Shown: positions 31,801-41,660 of the stretch, piece after piece
Layout: each line of letters begins with the position of its first letter
Numbering within the stretch: position 1 is the first letter of the stretch
Assembly: GCF_004664715.2 (NCBI RefSeq)
Contig: NC_051063.1
Span: forward strand, 66,111,518-66,175,517
Direction: 5' to 3'
Origin: Peromyscus leucopus
Lineage: Eukaryota > Chordata > Mammalia > Rodentia > Cricetidae
Length of the DNA stretch: 64,000 nucleotides
Made by a program: the position numbers and the translations under genes
Notes under the pieces: model-generated
The model's database searches: none
What the model was told of the DNA's origin: nothing
What the model saw: the letters and a program-made list of their open reading frames with translations, nothing else

Positions 31801-33500
31801 TGACAATAAACACAAAAGATAGGAAGAGATGTCAAAGAATCAAAATGGAGAAATATAAAGAACATTGGTGAAAGCAGAACTGAACTTTTAGAAAGACCAG
31901 TACCATTGGTCATCTCCTGGCTGGAGCTTCAGAAAAAAGAAAGCCAATGATGATGAGCAATATCAAGAAGAAAAACAGTGCTTATCCAGGCCTTTATATA
32001 CAAGATTCAATGAGAAAACGTGAGTCACTACCTCATGGAGTGCACTCAGAGCTTTAACAAAACAGAAGGACTCTGTGCAGAACAAGCTGAGTGAAGGAAA
32101 CAACAGAATGTGAAGAGAACTGAGTGTGTGTAAGCAGCAAGTTTGTTCAGAAGCCTTCCAGCGTGGGGGAAGATTTCCCCAACAGGGAAATTCTCCAGGA
32201 TCAAACAACTTCTCTGGTAAGTTCCATCAGCTGTTTCTGGAAGGAGTGGTAGACACATTTGCACAAGCTTGTTCAGACAACAGGAGAGGGGATAATGTCC
32301 CTGCAACTCCTTTCCCTGAGATCAGCCCTCCTCTGTTACAAAAGTCACGTGGATATTACAGGAAGACTGCTAACTGAGACGCTTTGGCCAGCACAGAATC
32401 AAAAATGTCCAAGGGAATGCAGTGGGTCTAGCAGTGGATATAGTGGGCAACACCTTGTGACTAAGTTTTGCTTTCTGGGAATGAAAGGCTAATTCAAAGG
32501 CTAGGAAAACAATTGATGTTATTTATCAAAACTGAAAGATCATTTCAGTGGATTCAGAAAATGTGTTAGAGGGGCATGGTGGCACACGCCTATAATCCTA
32601 GCAAGCACCGAAGCAGACACAGAAGCATCACAAGTTTGGGACTCTAAAGTAAGATGATGTATGAATGTACAACAACAGCAATAAAAATCATTGTTCCAAC
32701 TCAACATAGATCCAGATTAACAAAAAAATAAAAATAAAATGTGCAAGCCAATGAGAGTTTTAAAAGTATCTCCTTGAATGACAAAAGATACCCTTTAGAG
32801 AGCCACAGGAAATGCTTCATTTAAACAGTGATAATGGTGGGCTCTTCCAGGGTGGAGAACTAGGAAGGGACTTGTGCCCACATCAAACCGGTGCACGATA
32901 GTTCTAGAAGCTGCAAGTGGTACAAGTAGAGAGAAAGGAAACAGGAGGGAAGGAACCCAGGAAGAGGAATACTGACCACAGTCAAAGCCATCTCTCATTG
33001 CAGAGAGAAGTACTGCCAGTGTAGACCACCTCAGAAAATCAGAAGTGGCTAGTACTGGGTTTCCCATGATAGCAGGACACAAGGTCAATGTACAAATTCA
33101 ACTGAGTCCCTGTGTTACCATGAATAACTGGAAATGCAACCCCCCCCCCAAAAAAAACAAAACAAAAAACAACAAAACAAAACCAAAACATCTCAGATAA
33201 GTAATATAGAACCTGAAAGTTATTGACAAGCAGTAAAGAAATGTCCAGCAGCCTTGAAGACTGCAGGAAAAAAATGGAAGACACAATTCAAAATTTCAGA
33301 AATCAACCTTTTGTAATAACCAAACCTGAAATGCACATGGTGCAAGCATGTAGCACTTGGAGGTGGATCCAGAGGTGAAGTGGTGTACAGACACAGCGTC
33401 AGGTGGCTTCAGAGAGAGGCACAGGGAGTTAGAGGAAGAAAAGCATATTATGGGAAAGCCAATGACAAAAATAAAGGCAGACACTCATAGCTTAAACAAT
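31801..33500 (+). mobile_element. Ancient L1 ORF2 remnant, 3' continuation
   Basis: 'ggaaattctccaggatcaaacaacttctctggtaagttc', 'acaggagaggggataatgtccctgcaactcctttcc', 'aaaactgaaagatcatttcagtggattcagaaaa' and 'gacacaaggtcaatgtacaaattcaactgag' track successive parts of the L1 reverse-transcriptase region in sense order. A B1-like insert lies at 32572-32655 and a C/A tract at 33138-33185. No open frame survives. Confidence 0.6.
32572..32655 (+). repeat. B1-like SINE fragment
   Basis: 'ggggcatggtggcacacgcctataatcctagcaagcaccgaagcagacacagaagcatcaca' is a B1 5' half. The 3' half is not recognisable. Confidence 0.6.
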
Positions 33501-34990
33501 CACAAATGAATTAAGTTGATTAAAAATGTTTCCCTCACCCTTGTAGACACAAAACAAATTATAAGATAAAGAGGAACTTTCTATCATTCGATGAACTCCT
33601 CAATGGGACTTAGGAGCTACTTAGCTTGAACCAATATGGGGAAACTACTTATATTCCTGTAGGCTTCTAGATTCTTCTAACTGGGCATGTGCTAGGTAAC
33701 CTCACGTTGGCTCTTTCCCTTGGCTGTGAGTCCCTTCTACACCTGAGATAGGTGTTACTTCCTGTGATGTGTGTCTTGGAACACAGGAAGTGATGAAACT
33801 ATAATATCTATTACAAAAGTAGTTGCCAATACTAGCATTTTTGCAAAAATAAAAAAAAATAGACATTTTAATCACATAGCTGAATCTCAATTATCTGGAT
33901 AGCTGTAAAAATCTGAAACAGTGAAGTATCGGGTTCAGCAATGCTAACATCTGCTGGGATCAAGAGGAGCATGGTTTGCAATTACAGAGGCTGTGTAAGA
34001 GAGAGGCAGACATTGACCATGGCATCAAGTCCACTGGTTCAATAAGGAAAACCATATTCATATCAATGAGCTACATGAAGATGCATTGTGAGATATGTGC
34101 AGAGGCAGCAGCCATGTGTAAGAGTCTGAAATCTGAAGCATGGCATGGAGCTAGATACAGAACACCGAGCTTAGAGATTCCACCTTCAGCAGAGGGCAAG
34201 ACTCCCCGACCCTGAGAGTCATTAGCATGCCACGTTAACTGTCTCCTGAAAGGTCTAGCCAAGAAATGAAACAACATGGAAGACTGCCTGGAGAACTCAG
34301 AAATCTCAAGGTCAACTTTAAAACTCTCCTTATTAATTTAAAAGACTCAGAAAAGTTGATTGATGAGAGATATATTTCTTTCATATCAACAGCTTTGTAG
34401 ACATGGCCATGGTGGACATAAGACTACACTTGATTGTAATAGGACTACATTTGGTTGTAATGGTCTTAGAGAGTTAGCAATGAGTACATCTTGACAGAGT
34501 TGTAGGAGGTTTAACATTTGCTCCTCCAAGGCATTTTCATACCATGCATCCTGGGAACAAACAACCCTGGCGCCACCCCTCTAGCCTATTATCTTATGGG
34601 AATAAGGAACCCATTTTAATCATCATTTGAGATACTCATGTGCTATGGGTCTAGATTGTGACTACCTGTTCAAAGGTCTCACTTTTTATTTTGACTTACT
34701 CTGTTTCCTCAGTATAAGAAGAATCTGCTCTTTCCATGCAAAAAGTTGGAAATTATTAAAACGTAGAAGAAAAGAAAAACATTATCCACAGCCCTAGAAG
34801 TATTCATAGATAGCAGCAGAGTAAAACTATTTCCAGACATGCACCGCACAGGAACACTTTTGAAATTGCCAGTTCTTTACAGTAACTTCCGAGGCTTTTA
34901 AAGGACAATAGAGGACAGCTCGCCGGAGCCACTATGATGCTTACACGCCAGGGAAGAAACTTATTTCTTCCTCTCTTCCTAATTTCTTTT
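33501..34990. other. Unassigned intron 3 DNA
   Basis: No confident repeat or gene. Sequence near 33700-33900 and 34690-34860 is AT-rich. The L1 may continue in degraded form. Confidence 0.45.
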
Positions 34991-35335
34991 CTTCTCTATT
35001 TAGATTTTAATATGTATTTTCAGGCATTCTTTGAGAATTTCACACATACATGCAATGTATTTTGATCTATCCTCCCACTTCCCTCCTCCAAGCCCTTCCA
35101 GAATCTTCTCACCACCACCACCCTCACCCCCCCCCCCCCCCCCGTCAACACCATGTCCTCTTTGTTTAACCCACTGAGTCTAGTTAGTATTGCCTGCTTG
35201 CACACGGGTGTGAGCCCACCACCAGAGCAAGGACAGACTATGAGGCTGTGGCCCTGAAGTACACTGTCTCACTCTCCCCTCCTTGCTAGGGGTGGGACTT
35301 CATGATCCCTCCTCCGTTCATGCTTGAATTTACAG
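34991..35335 (-). mobile_element. Rodent L1 3' UTR fragment, antisense
   Basis: 'tgagaatttcacacatacatgcaatgtattttgatctatcctccca', 'aacccactgagtctagttagtattgcc' and 'gctaggggtgggacttcatga' match the antisense strand of rodent (Lx-like) L1 3' UTRs. It includes a 17-base C run at 35127-35143. Confidence 0.75.
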
Positions 35336-35404
35336 TTCTAAAGTTCACTTTTTTCTTTCACCCTCTAGGACTTTTGAGTGCATTGTTGAAATGGTAATGA
35401 CAAA

Positions 35405-35690
35405 GGTGTGTCCATTTCAAAAAATTATTGATTTATTTTTAATTAGCATACAAAGTAATAGGATTGACTCTGACATTTACATAAATACTTTGTTTTGGTT
35501 GCTCCTCCTCCCCAACTCCTGCCCCTAGTGAACCCTTCCATCTCAAGCTACCCATCTTCTACTTTTCTGGCACATGTATTTCATTACCTCCTGCCCTGCT
35601 TCTTTCAAAACTCTTTTTTTCCTTTCTCCTTTCAGGATCCCCTTTCCAGTTTCATGACCTATACTCATATTCATGACCATATATAGGCAC
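35405..35690 (-). mobile_element. Second rodent L1 3' end fragment, antisense
   Basis: 'ttaattagcatacaaagtaataggattgactctgacatttacataaatac' and 'tttctcctttcaggatcccctttccagtttcatgacctata' match another rodent L1 3' UTR type in antisense. The + strand left side is T-rich, consistent with a poly(A) end. Confidence 0.65.
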
Positions 35691-35695
35691 ACACA

Positions 35696-35775
<80 letters not shown>

Positions 35776-35858
35776 CACATACACACTCAAAGACATACTC
35801 ACACAAAGGCACACTCACAGGCACACATACACACAAAGGCACACACACACATACACAA
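35688..35858 (+). repeat. (CA)n-(GA)n-(CA-rich) compound microsatellite
   Basis: CA repeats (35688-35713) pass directly into about 30 perfect GA units (to 35774), then imperfect CA-rich sequence to 35858. Confidence 0.95.
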
Positions 35859-36106
35859 AGCTAAGATCTCTGTAAGAGACAGAATGTGCAATATTTTTAA
35901 AGGGTTGGTTATAATGGTCTCCATCATCAAGGATAGATAGGCAGATGATACGAGCTACCACCTCCTTTACTTGGGAAAGTCCTTGTCATGCTAATTTGCT
36001 GGTGGTCATATTTTCCCCATGATGTAATGTTGATACTTTTGTGTGGTCATCTCTTTTCTGCTAGGACAGTCAGAATTTTCTTTTCTTTTCTTTCCTTTTT
36101 TTTTTA
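35859..36106. other. Unassigned intron 3 DNA
   Basis: No confident element. A T/C-rich run lies at 36077-36106. Confidence 0.45.
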
Positions 36107-36465
36107 ATTGCTCTGTTGGTTAGTTGCTGTCAAGGTGAAACATAGCTGGGAAGAGGGAATCTCAATTGAGGAATTTCCTCCATCAGATTGGCCTGTGGAC
36201 ATGTCTATAGGGAGTATTCTTGATTGACAGTTGATGTAAGAGTGCCCATCCCCTTCTGTGTCAAAATCCTAGCTGAGCAAGCCACAGGGAGCAAGCAAGT
36301 CAACAGGGTAGGGTTCCTCCATGGTCTCTGCTTTGGTTACTGTCTCCAGTTCTTGCATTGGCTTTTGTCAATGATGGGCTGTGATCTGTAAGCCAAATGA
36401 ACTCTTCCTCCCCAATTTGCTTTTGCTTAGAGTATTGTATCACAGTAACAGAGAGGCTAACTCGA
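36107..36465 (+). mobile_element. MaLR-like LTR (TGTCAACTTGACA family), copy 2
   Basis: 'tggttagttgctgtcaaggtgaaac', 'gggaatctcaattgagg', 'cagattggcctgtggacatgtc', 'gagcaagccacagg', 'cctccatggtctctgctt', 'gtaagccaaatgaactcttcctcc' and 'ttgctttt' match the other family members in order. The polyadenylation hexamer is mutated to AATGAA. Confidence 0.65.
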
Positions 36466-36476
36466 ACAATTGGTTA

Positions 36477-36792
36477 TATTAGAATTCTGCTGCTCCTCCA
36501 GCTGCATGAACGCACATGCGCAGTTCAGCAGCTAAGAAAGGGGTCTTACTTTGTACATCATCATTGTGCTACTGATCACATAAATGAGTGCAGCATGTTC
36601 ACGCATGTGTGACGTAACTCTGTAAGCCCACCTGTGCATGTGCACGGGAATTCTTAAAAAGCTGGACACAGACTCCTCTTCCCTTCTCTCTGTTCTCTCC
36701 TCCTCCTCCTCCTCCTCCTTCTCCTCCTCCTCCTCCTCCTCTTCCTCCTTATCCTCCTCCTCCTTTTCCTCCTCCTCCTTCCTCCTCCTCCT

Positions 36793-36842
<50 letters not shown>

Positions 36843-36983
36843 CTCGCTCTCGCTCTCGCTCTCGCTCTCGCTCTGCTCTCTGCACAGGCTTCTTCCCCAG
36901 GCCTGGTTCTTTTTTCTCCATTCTCCTAATAAAGCTCTAATACTGGGTTTTGATGTGTCTCATGACCTTTTTGCCCAGTAACA
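36477..36983 (+). mobile_element. ERVK/IAP-like solo LTR with expanded pyrimidine tract
   Basis: It starts TATTAGAATTCTGCT and ends near CCCAGTAACA, matching both ends of the LTR at 4471-4729. The U3-like part has GCACATGCGCAG, a CRE-like GTGACGTAAC (36609-36618) and a TTAAAAAG TATA-like element near 36653. It then has a 180-base pyrimidine tract, CTAATAAAGCTCTAA as polyadenylation signal (AATAAA at about 36928) and a short U5. No retroviral coding sequence flanks it, so it is probably solo. The IAP-like assignment is from structural similarity remembered, not alignment. Confidence 0.65.
36696..36873 (+). repeat. (TCC)n-(TC)n-(TCTCGC)n pyrimidine tract
   Basis: Interrupted TCC repeats, then about 22 TC units, then six or seven TCTCGC/GCTCTC hexamers, all almost pure pyrimidine except for the G in the hexamers. 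Confidence 0.95.
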
Positions 36984-37477
36984 GCACTACTGTTATTTTT
37001 AAAACAACAGGTTATTTTACCTGTATTATGTGCTGAGTTGTTAAATGACATGCATTCCTCAGATGAACCCAAGCTCCTCCTGGCAAATCCTTTTGGCTGT
37101 GTTGGAGTTACTACTGTTTCTTTGTCTAGGGTGTTTGATCTATGTTGTGTGTGAAAATGCATTGTATCTTTTGATCTTCTATTATACTTAGTGCAAAAAC
37201 TCAGTGAGAAAATGGCTACTCCACTTTAAATCTTTGGAAGCTTTATATTACAGTATTAGAATAAAATATTTGTTAAAATGTAGGACTTGCCTGTTAAAGT
37301 AGAACTTAGTTCTTCCTTTGTGGTAAGATTTTTAGCCATCGATTTAAAGCATTTCTTCTCATTTGACTATTCAATCTTATTCTTCACTGGTAAGGCTGAC
37401 CAAAGAATACATATGTATTTAGGAATCCATCCTTACACCAATCTTTGAAAGGCATCTCTGGCATAAGGTTTGTACTG
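36984..37477. other. Unassigned intron 3 DNA
   Basis: AT-rich, no recognised element. Confidence 0.45.
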
Positions 37478-37882
37478 ACTGGTTTTGTGTATTAACTTGA
37501 CATAAGTTAGAGTCATCAGAGAGGAAGAAGTCTCAGTTGAGGAAATGTCTCCATGAGATCCAGCTGTAAGGCATTTTCTTAATTAGTGATGGATCGGGGA
37601 GGGCCCAGCCCATGGTGGGTAGTGCCATCCCTGGGCTGGTGGCCCTGGATTCTATAAGGAGGTGGGCTGAGCAAGCCATTGAAAGCAAGCTAGTAAGAAG
37701 CTCTCCTCCACAGCCTCTGCATCAGCACCTGCCTCCAGGATCCTGTCCTGTTTAAGTTCCTCCCCTGACTTCCTTCAGTGGTGAACAGCAATGTCGAAGT
37801 ATAAGCTGAATAAACCCCTTTTCCTTCCCAACTTTTTTATGGTTATGGTGTTTTGTTGCAGCAATGTTGCAGCCTAATGAAG
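37478..37882 (+). mobile_element. MaLR-like LTR (TGTCAACTTGACA family), copy 3
   Basis: 'ctggttttgtgtattaacttgacataagttagagtcatcagagagg', 'ccatgagatccagctgtaaggcattttcttaattagtgatgg', 'ggtggccctggattctataagg', 'gctgagcaagccattg', 'aagctgaataaacccc', 'gttatggtgttttg', 'cagcctaatgaagaca'. This is among the best-preserved members, with AATAAA about 60 bases before the end. Confidence 0.75.
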
Positions 37883-38229
37883 ACAAGGCTATTCTGTGTT
37901 AAGTACCTTTTCTAACATGTATTGGTGATTGTCACATTTTGCATATGTAGTGTTACTTGTTTGCACCTTGCTATTTTAAAATTTAATCAACATGATTAAC
38001 AGCTTGCCCATTTTACTGGTTCCTCCAAGAAGCAGCTTTAAGATTCTAAGATATTTTCCCACACATTTTACAGCCTTGTTGACATGTGTGCTTTTCTCTG
38101 TTCTGCTGGGGTTAATTCTGGTTTGTTTGTTTCTTTTGTTTATATATTTTCCTAAGTTGTTAAGACACATATTTGCACATTAGCTCCACGTATCATCTCA
38201 CTACTTACAAGAACATTTTTTTTAAAAAA
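37883..38229. other. Unassigned intron 3 DNA
   Basis: AT-rich, no recognised element. Confidence 0.45.
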
Positions 38230-38402
38230 AAATATTTATTTTCTTTTTAATTATGTGTCTCTCTCTGGGAAAACTAAAACTATTTTTGTTATCACCTGGT
38301 TTGATTTTTATTGTTGTATGTGGTGGTAGGTTCACGTATCATAGCACACACATGAAGGTTAGAAGATAACCTTATGAAGTTTGGTTGCCTTTAAATGTGT
38401 GC

Positions 38403-38769
38403 TGGCTAACTATATGTCAACTTGACACAATCTTGGGTCATCTGGGAAGAGGGAACCTCAATTGAGAAAATGCCCTCATCAGATTGGCCTGTGGACAAGT
38501 CTGCAGGGCATTTTCTTGGTTGATGATTGATGGGGAAAGGCCCAGCTCACTAAGGGTAGTGCCACCCCTGGGCATGTGTCCCTGGAGTGTATAAGAAAGC
38601 AGGCCAAGCAAGCCATGAGGAGCCAGCCTGTAAATAGTGTTCCTCTATAGCCTCTGCTTCAATTCCTGCTTCCAGGTTGTTGCCTTGACTTCCCTTCATG
38701 ATGGATGGTAAGTCATTTCCTCTCCAGGTTGCTTTTGGTCACAGCATACAGCAATAGAAACCTAAGACA
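38403..38769 (+). mobile_element. MaLR-like LTR (TGTCAACTTGACA family), copy 4
   Basis: It starts TGGCTAACTATATGTCAACT and ends CCTAAGACA, with the family blocks in order ('gggaacctcaattgag', 'gggcattttcttgg', 'gcaagccatgaggagc', 'ttgcttttggtcac'). The 7-mer ATGTGTG lies at 38395-38401 before it and at 38769-38775 across its end, consistent with a short target-site duplication. TG...CA ends fit an LTR. Confidence 0.7.
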
Positions 38770-38773
38770 TGTG

Positions 38774-39109
38774 TGTTGTCGGAAGTTTTTTTGTGTCCTG
38801 CCTGGTCTGCAGCCGCTGAGACCCAAGTAAACACACAAAGGCTTATATTAATTAAAACTGCTCGACCATTAGCTCAGACTTACTACTGATTAGTTCTTAC
38901 ACTTAAGCTCAGCCCATTTCTGTCAGTCTATATGTTACCACGTGTTCCATGGCTTTACCTGTGTGCCCTTACATGCTGCTCCCTGGACGGTGGGCTGGCA
39001 TCTCCTGACTCAGTCTTCCTCTTCTCAGAATTCTCCTTGTCTGCTTATCCTGCTTATACTTCCTGCCTGATTACTGGTCAATCAGCATGTACAAAAGCAT
39101 TATCCCACA
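38774..39109 (-). mobile_element. ERV-type solo LTR (copy B of the 1264 and 63891 family)
   Basis: On the minus strand it starts TGTGGGATAATGC, then 'gctgattgaccagtaatcaggcaggaagtataagcagg', and ends '...gggtctcagcggctgcagaccaggcaggacac'. This is the same order as copies A and C. It abuts the MaLR-like LTR on its left. Confidence 0.75.
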
Positions 39110-39206
39110 GCACAAGTGGGTTCTGGGTATTGAACTCAGATCTCCAGGCTTTCATGGCAAGCACTTCCTCACCTTCTAAATTATTATTCTACCAGTCCGC
39201 CTATGG

Positions 39207-40600
39207 ACTTTTTTTTTTTTTTTTTTTTTTTAAAGAAAGTTCTGTTTAAGCATTGGCCAGAGAGTGGTGAGAATGCCTTCCAAGAGAACTTTGCTGATGT
39301 AATTTCTCTTTCGTGGGGACTTGATAAGAGTTTTTATTCTTGCTTATCTATCATTTTAAAGGTTCTGGTCATGTTCATGAGCTGCACAACAGACATTCCT
39401 TTAACATCCGTGGAATTTTGCATATGCTGGGAGTACAAGTTGTCTGAATGTCTGTGAAACCTTTTTTGTTTTCTATCAAAGGTAGCCTTCCAATGGCCAG
39501 TATTTCACAGATCACTCACACCTCTAATCTCCCTCACCTTGTCAAATTTTTATGTAAACATTTTATCTCTTCCATCTGGTAAAACTTTTGTTTATATGCC
39601 ACCCCCACCCCAATTCCTGGAACTTGATGGCTTGGAGTGATGAGTGACCCCTGACCTCTTTGCTTCATTTCCTTTACCCTGGTCTTTTAAAAACTCGACA
39701 ACTGTAAAAGACTATGAGGGCTAAGCCCAGTCACTAGGAGAAATGTTCAGTCACTACCAGCCTTGGAAAAAACCAGCACAGTCCCTGTCCTGATGTGCTT
39801 GCTAGCCCAGTTTGGATTATGGTGCATTGTGTTTTCAAATGGAAATCATCTTGCTGAACTATTTTTGCTTTGCTCATGTGCTCCTTTGTGCAACATGGAG
39901 ATTTTTCTTCGTTTTCAACACTTCCTGTGTTAACGAGAGGGTGCGTCTGTCAGTGTTGGGGGCACAGTGATTTTACGTGGGTCCATTTGGACAGACTTGA
40001 CCATGATGCTCTGACTACACTTTTCCATTTGAAAATGTTTGTGAAAGAAAGGCAGGCCAAGTGTTGTGGCATGGTGAAGGATTTCTCAAGCTTCTCTCCT
40101 GGGTTAGCCTTTTTTCACAGTGTTCCTTTATGTTTGATGACTGTGGTTTTATTCTGAATTTTCCATTCTATTCTTTCCATTATGGAGTCACTTCACATAT
40201 GGCAATACTGTCTGTTCTGCTTCTAGGAATATGGCTGTCCACGCTCTCAGACTCTCTTCTTACATAACCTGTTTTTTCTTCCTATTATTGCTGTCAACTT
40301 CATGCATTCTCAGAACTTAAATGAGTATTTTTGACATTAAATAGCTGAATTTTTTTCTTAATTAGCAATCTATTTTTTAGCTAGTCAGTTAGCCAATTAA
40401 CATTTATAATGAATATTGATCTTTGGAGGATTGTTATGACCTTATTGCTTTTTTGCTTTGTTTTCTTCTCAATTTTCTATTCTCTCTTTCAATATCTTAC
40501 ATTTTGTTGTTAACTTTGTGATCGTTTGACATTTTAATTATCCTCTATTATTTGTAATTTATATGCTATCTCTATTATTTAAATAATTTAAAAATTTATA
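39207..40600. other. Unassigned intron 3 DNA, starting with a T run
   Basis: A 23-base T run at 39209-39231 marks a possible antisense A-tail. I recognise no element in the remaining 1.4 kb. Confidence 0.45.
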
Positions 40601-41660
40601 TCATAAATGCATAACTCAAAAAGTCTAGTGTTAAGTACCGTGTTGTTTTACCCATCTGTTGAACAATAGAAGGACATTGTGACAATTTGACTGTGAAGTC
40701 CATTTTTATTGAGGACCCAATAAGGGTTATGTTAATCCTTAACATTTTTTTGTAAAAATGATTATTACTGGTGCTCTCTGCTGGCTAAATATTTTGGTTT
40801 CTCAGATGATGCTTCCAAGAGCATTTTGTTAGTAGACTCATTTAAGACACTTTTGATGAAGGTCAGCTAGTGGTAAAATTGCTCAATATTGTCTCGTCTG
40901 AAAAATATGAATGTATTTTCCCTTGTTTTCAAAGAATTTTTTTTTTCTGGCTGAAAGTCATTCTTCTCCCTATTTTGGGAATCTATTTTCCCAGTGGTTT
41001 GTGACATGAGTGTCACACTGCTGAGGTTTTCCATCGCTCTAATTGATATTGTGTGTAGGTCATCCATCTGTGCTCTCTGGTGTTTTAAAGACTTTGCCCA
41101 TGACTTACAGTTCCATGGGAATGTGGTCCTTTTAAAAGTCCTTCCAATTTACACATTATTCTTTTGTGGAATTTTTTTTTGTCTCCCATCATTTCTGGGA
41201 CATCATTCAAATGTTGCTTTCTTCCTGTTCATACTCTAAAATTTTGGTAAGGAATTCAACCTTTATTATTCTAAATTCCATCTCTCTTCATTTTCCTTTT
41301 GAGTCATTCATCTTTCTTCTCTGGGCTTATTTAGGTAATTTCTTAGGATGTATTTTCTGGTTGCTAAGTCTTTATTCATCTACACTGAATCTCCTGTTTC
41401 AATTACCCAAGCAGCTTGTGATTCCAACAGTTACATTTTTCATCCCTAGAAATCTCATGATCTTAAAAAAAAACAAGGCCTTCATTAGTCATTGTTCATT
41501 GTCTTGACCCTTGCTCTCTTAAAAACACTCATACACAGTTACTTTATATTCTGTGTGTGAACTTCTGACATCCCTGGAGAGGTGGGTGATGGATTTCTCC
41601 TTATTGTTTTGCTGACTCATTGTAGCTCACTTCTTGCTTTACTTTGCATTGAATTCTGCC
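40601..41660 (-). other. AT-rich region, possible very old antisense L1 3' end
   Basis: T-rich with phrases such as 'ctggctgaaagtcattcttctccc' and 'ctttgcccatgacttacagttcc' that loosely recall antisense 3' UTRs of old L1M elements. I cannot confirm it. Confidence 0.3.

Larger units (their letters stand above)
38230..39200 (-). repeat. B3-type SINE (antisense) split by two LTR insertions
   Basis: 38300-38401 ('gtggtggtaggttcacgtatcatagcacacacatgaaggttagaagataacctt') and 39110-39165 ('cacaagtgggttctgggtattgaactcagatctccaggctt') read as the two halves of one minus-strand B3. The 38402-39109 interval between them is filled by two LTRs. Confidence 0.6.

Noticed and set aside
36532..36940. Glu/Arg-rich and Ser-rich open frames
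   Set aside because: They translate the TCC/TC/TCTCGC tract of the LTR and are not protein genes.
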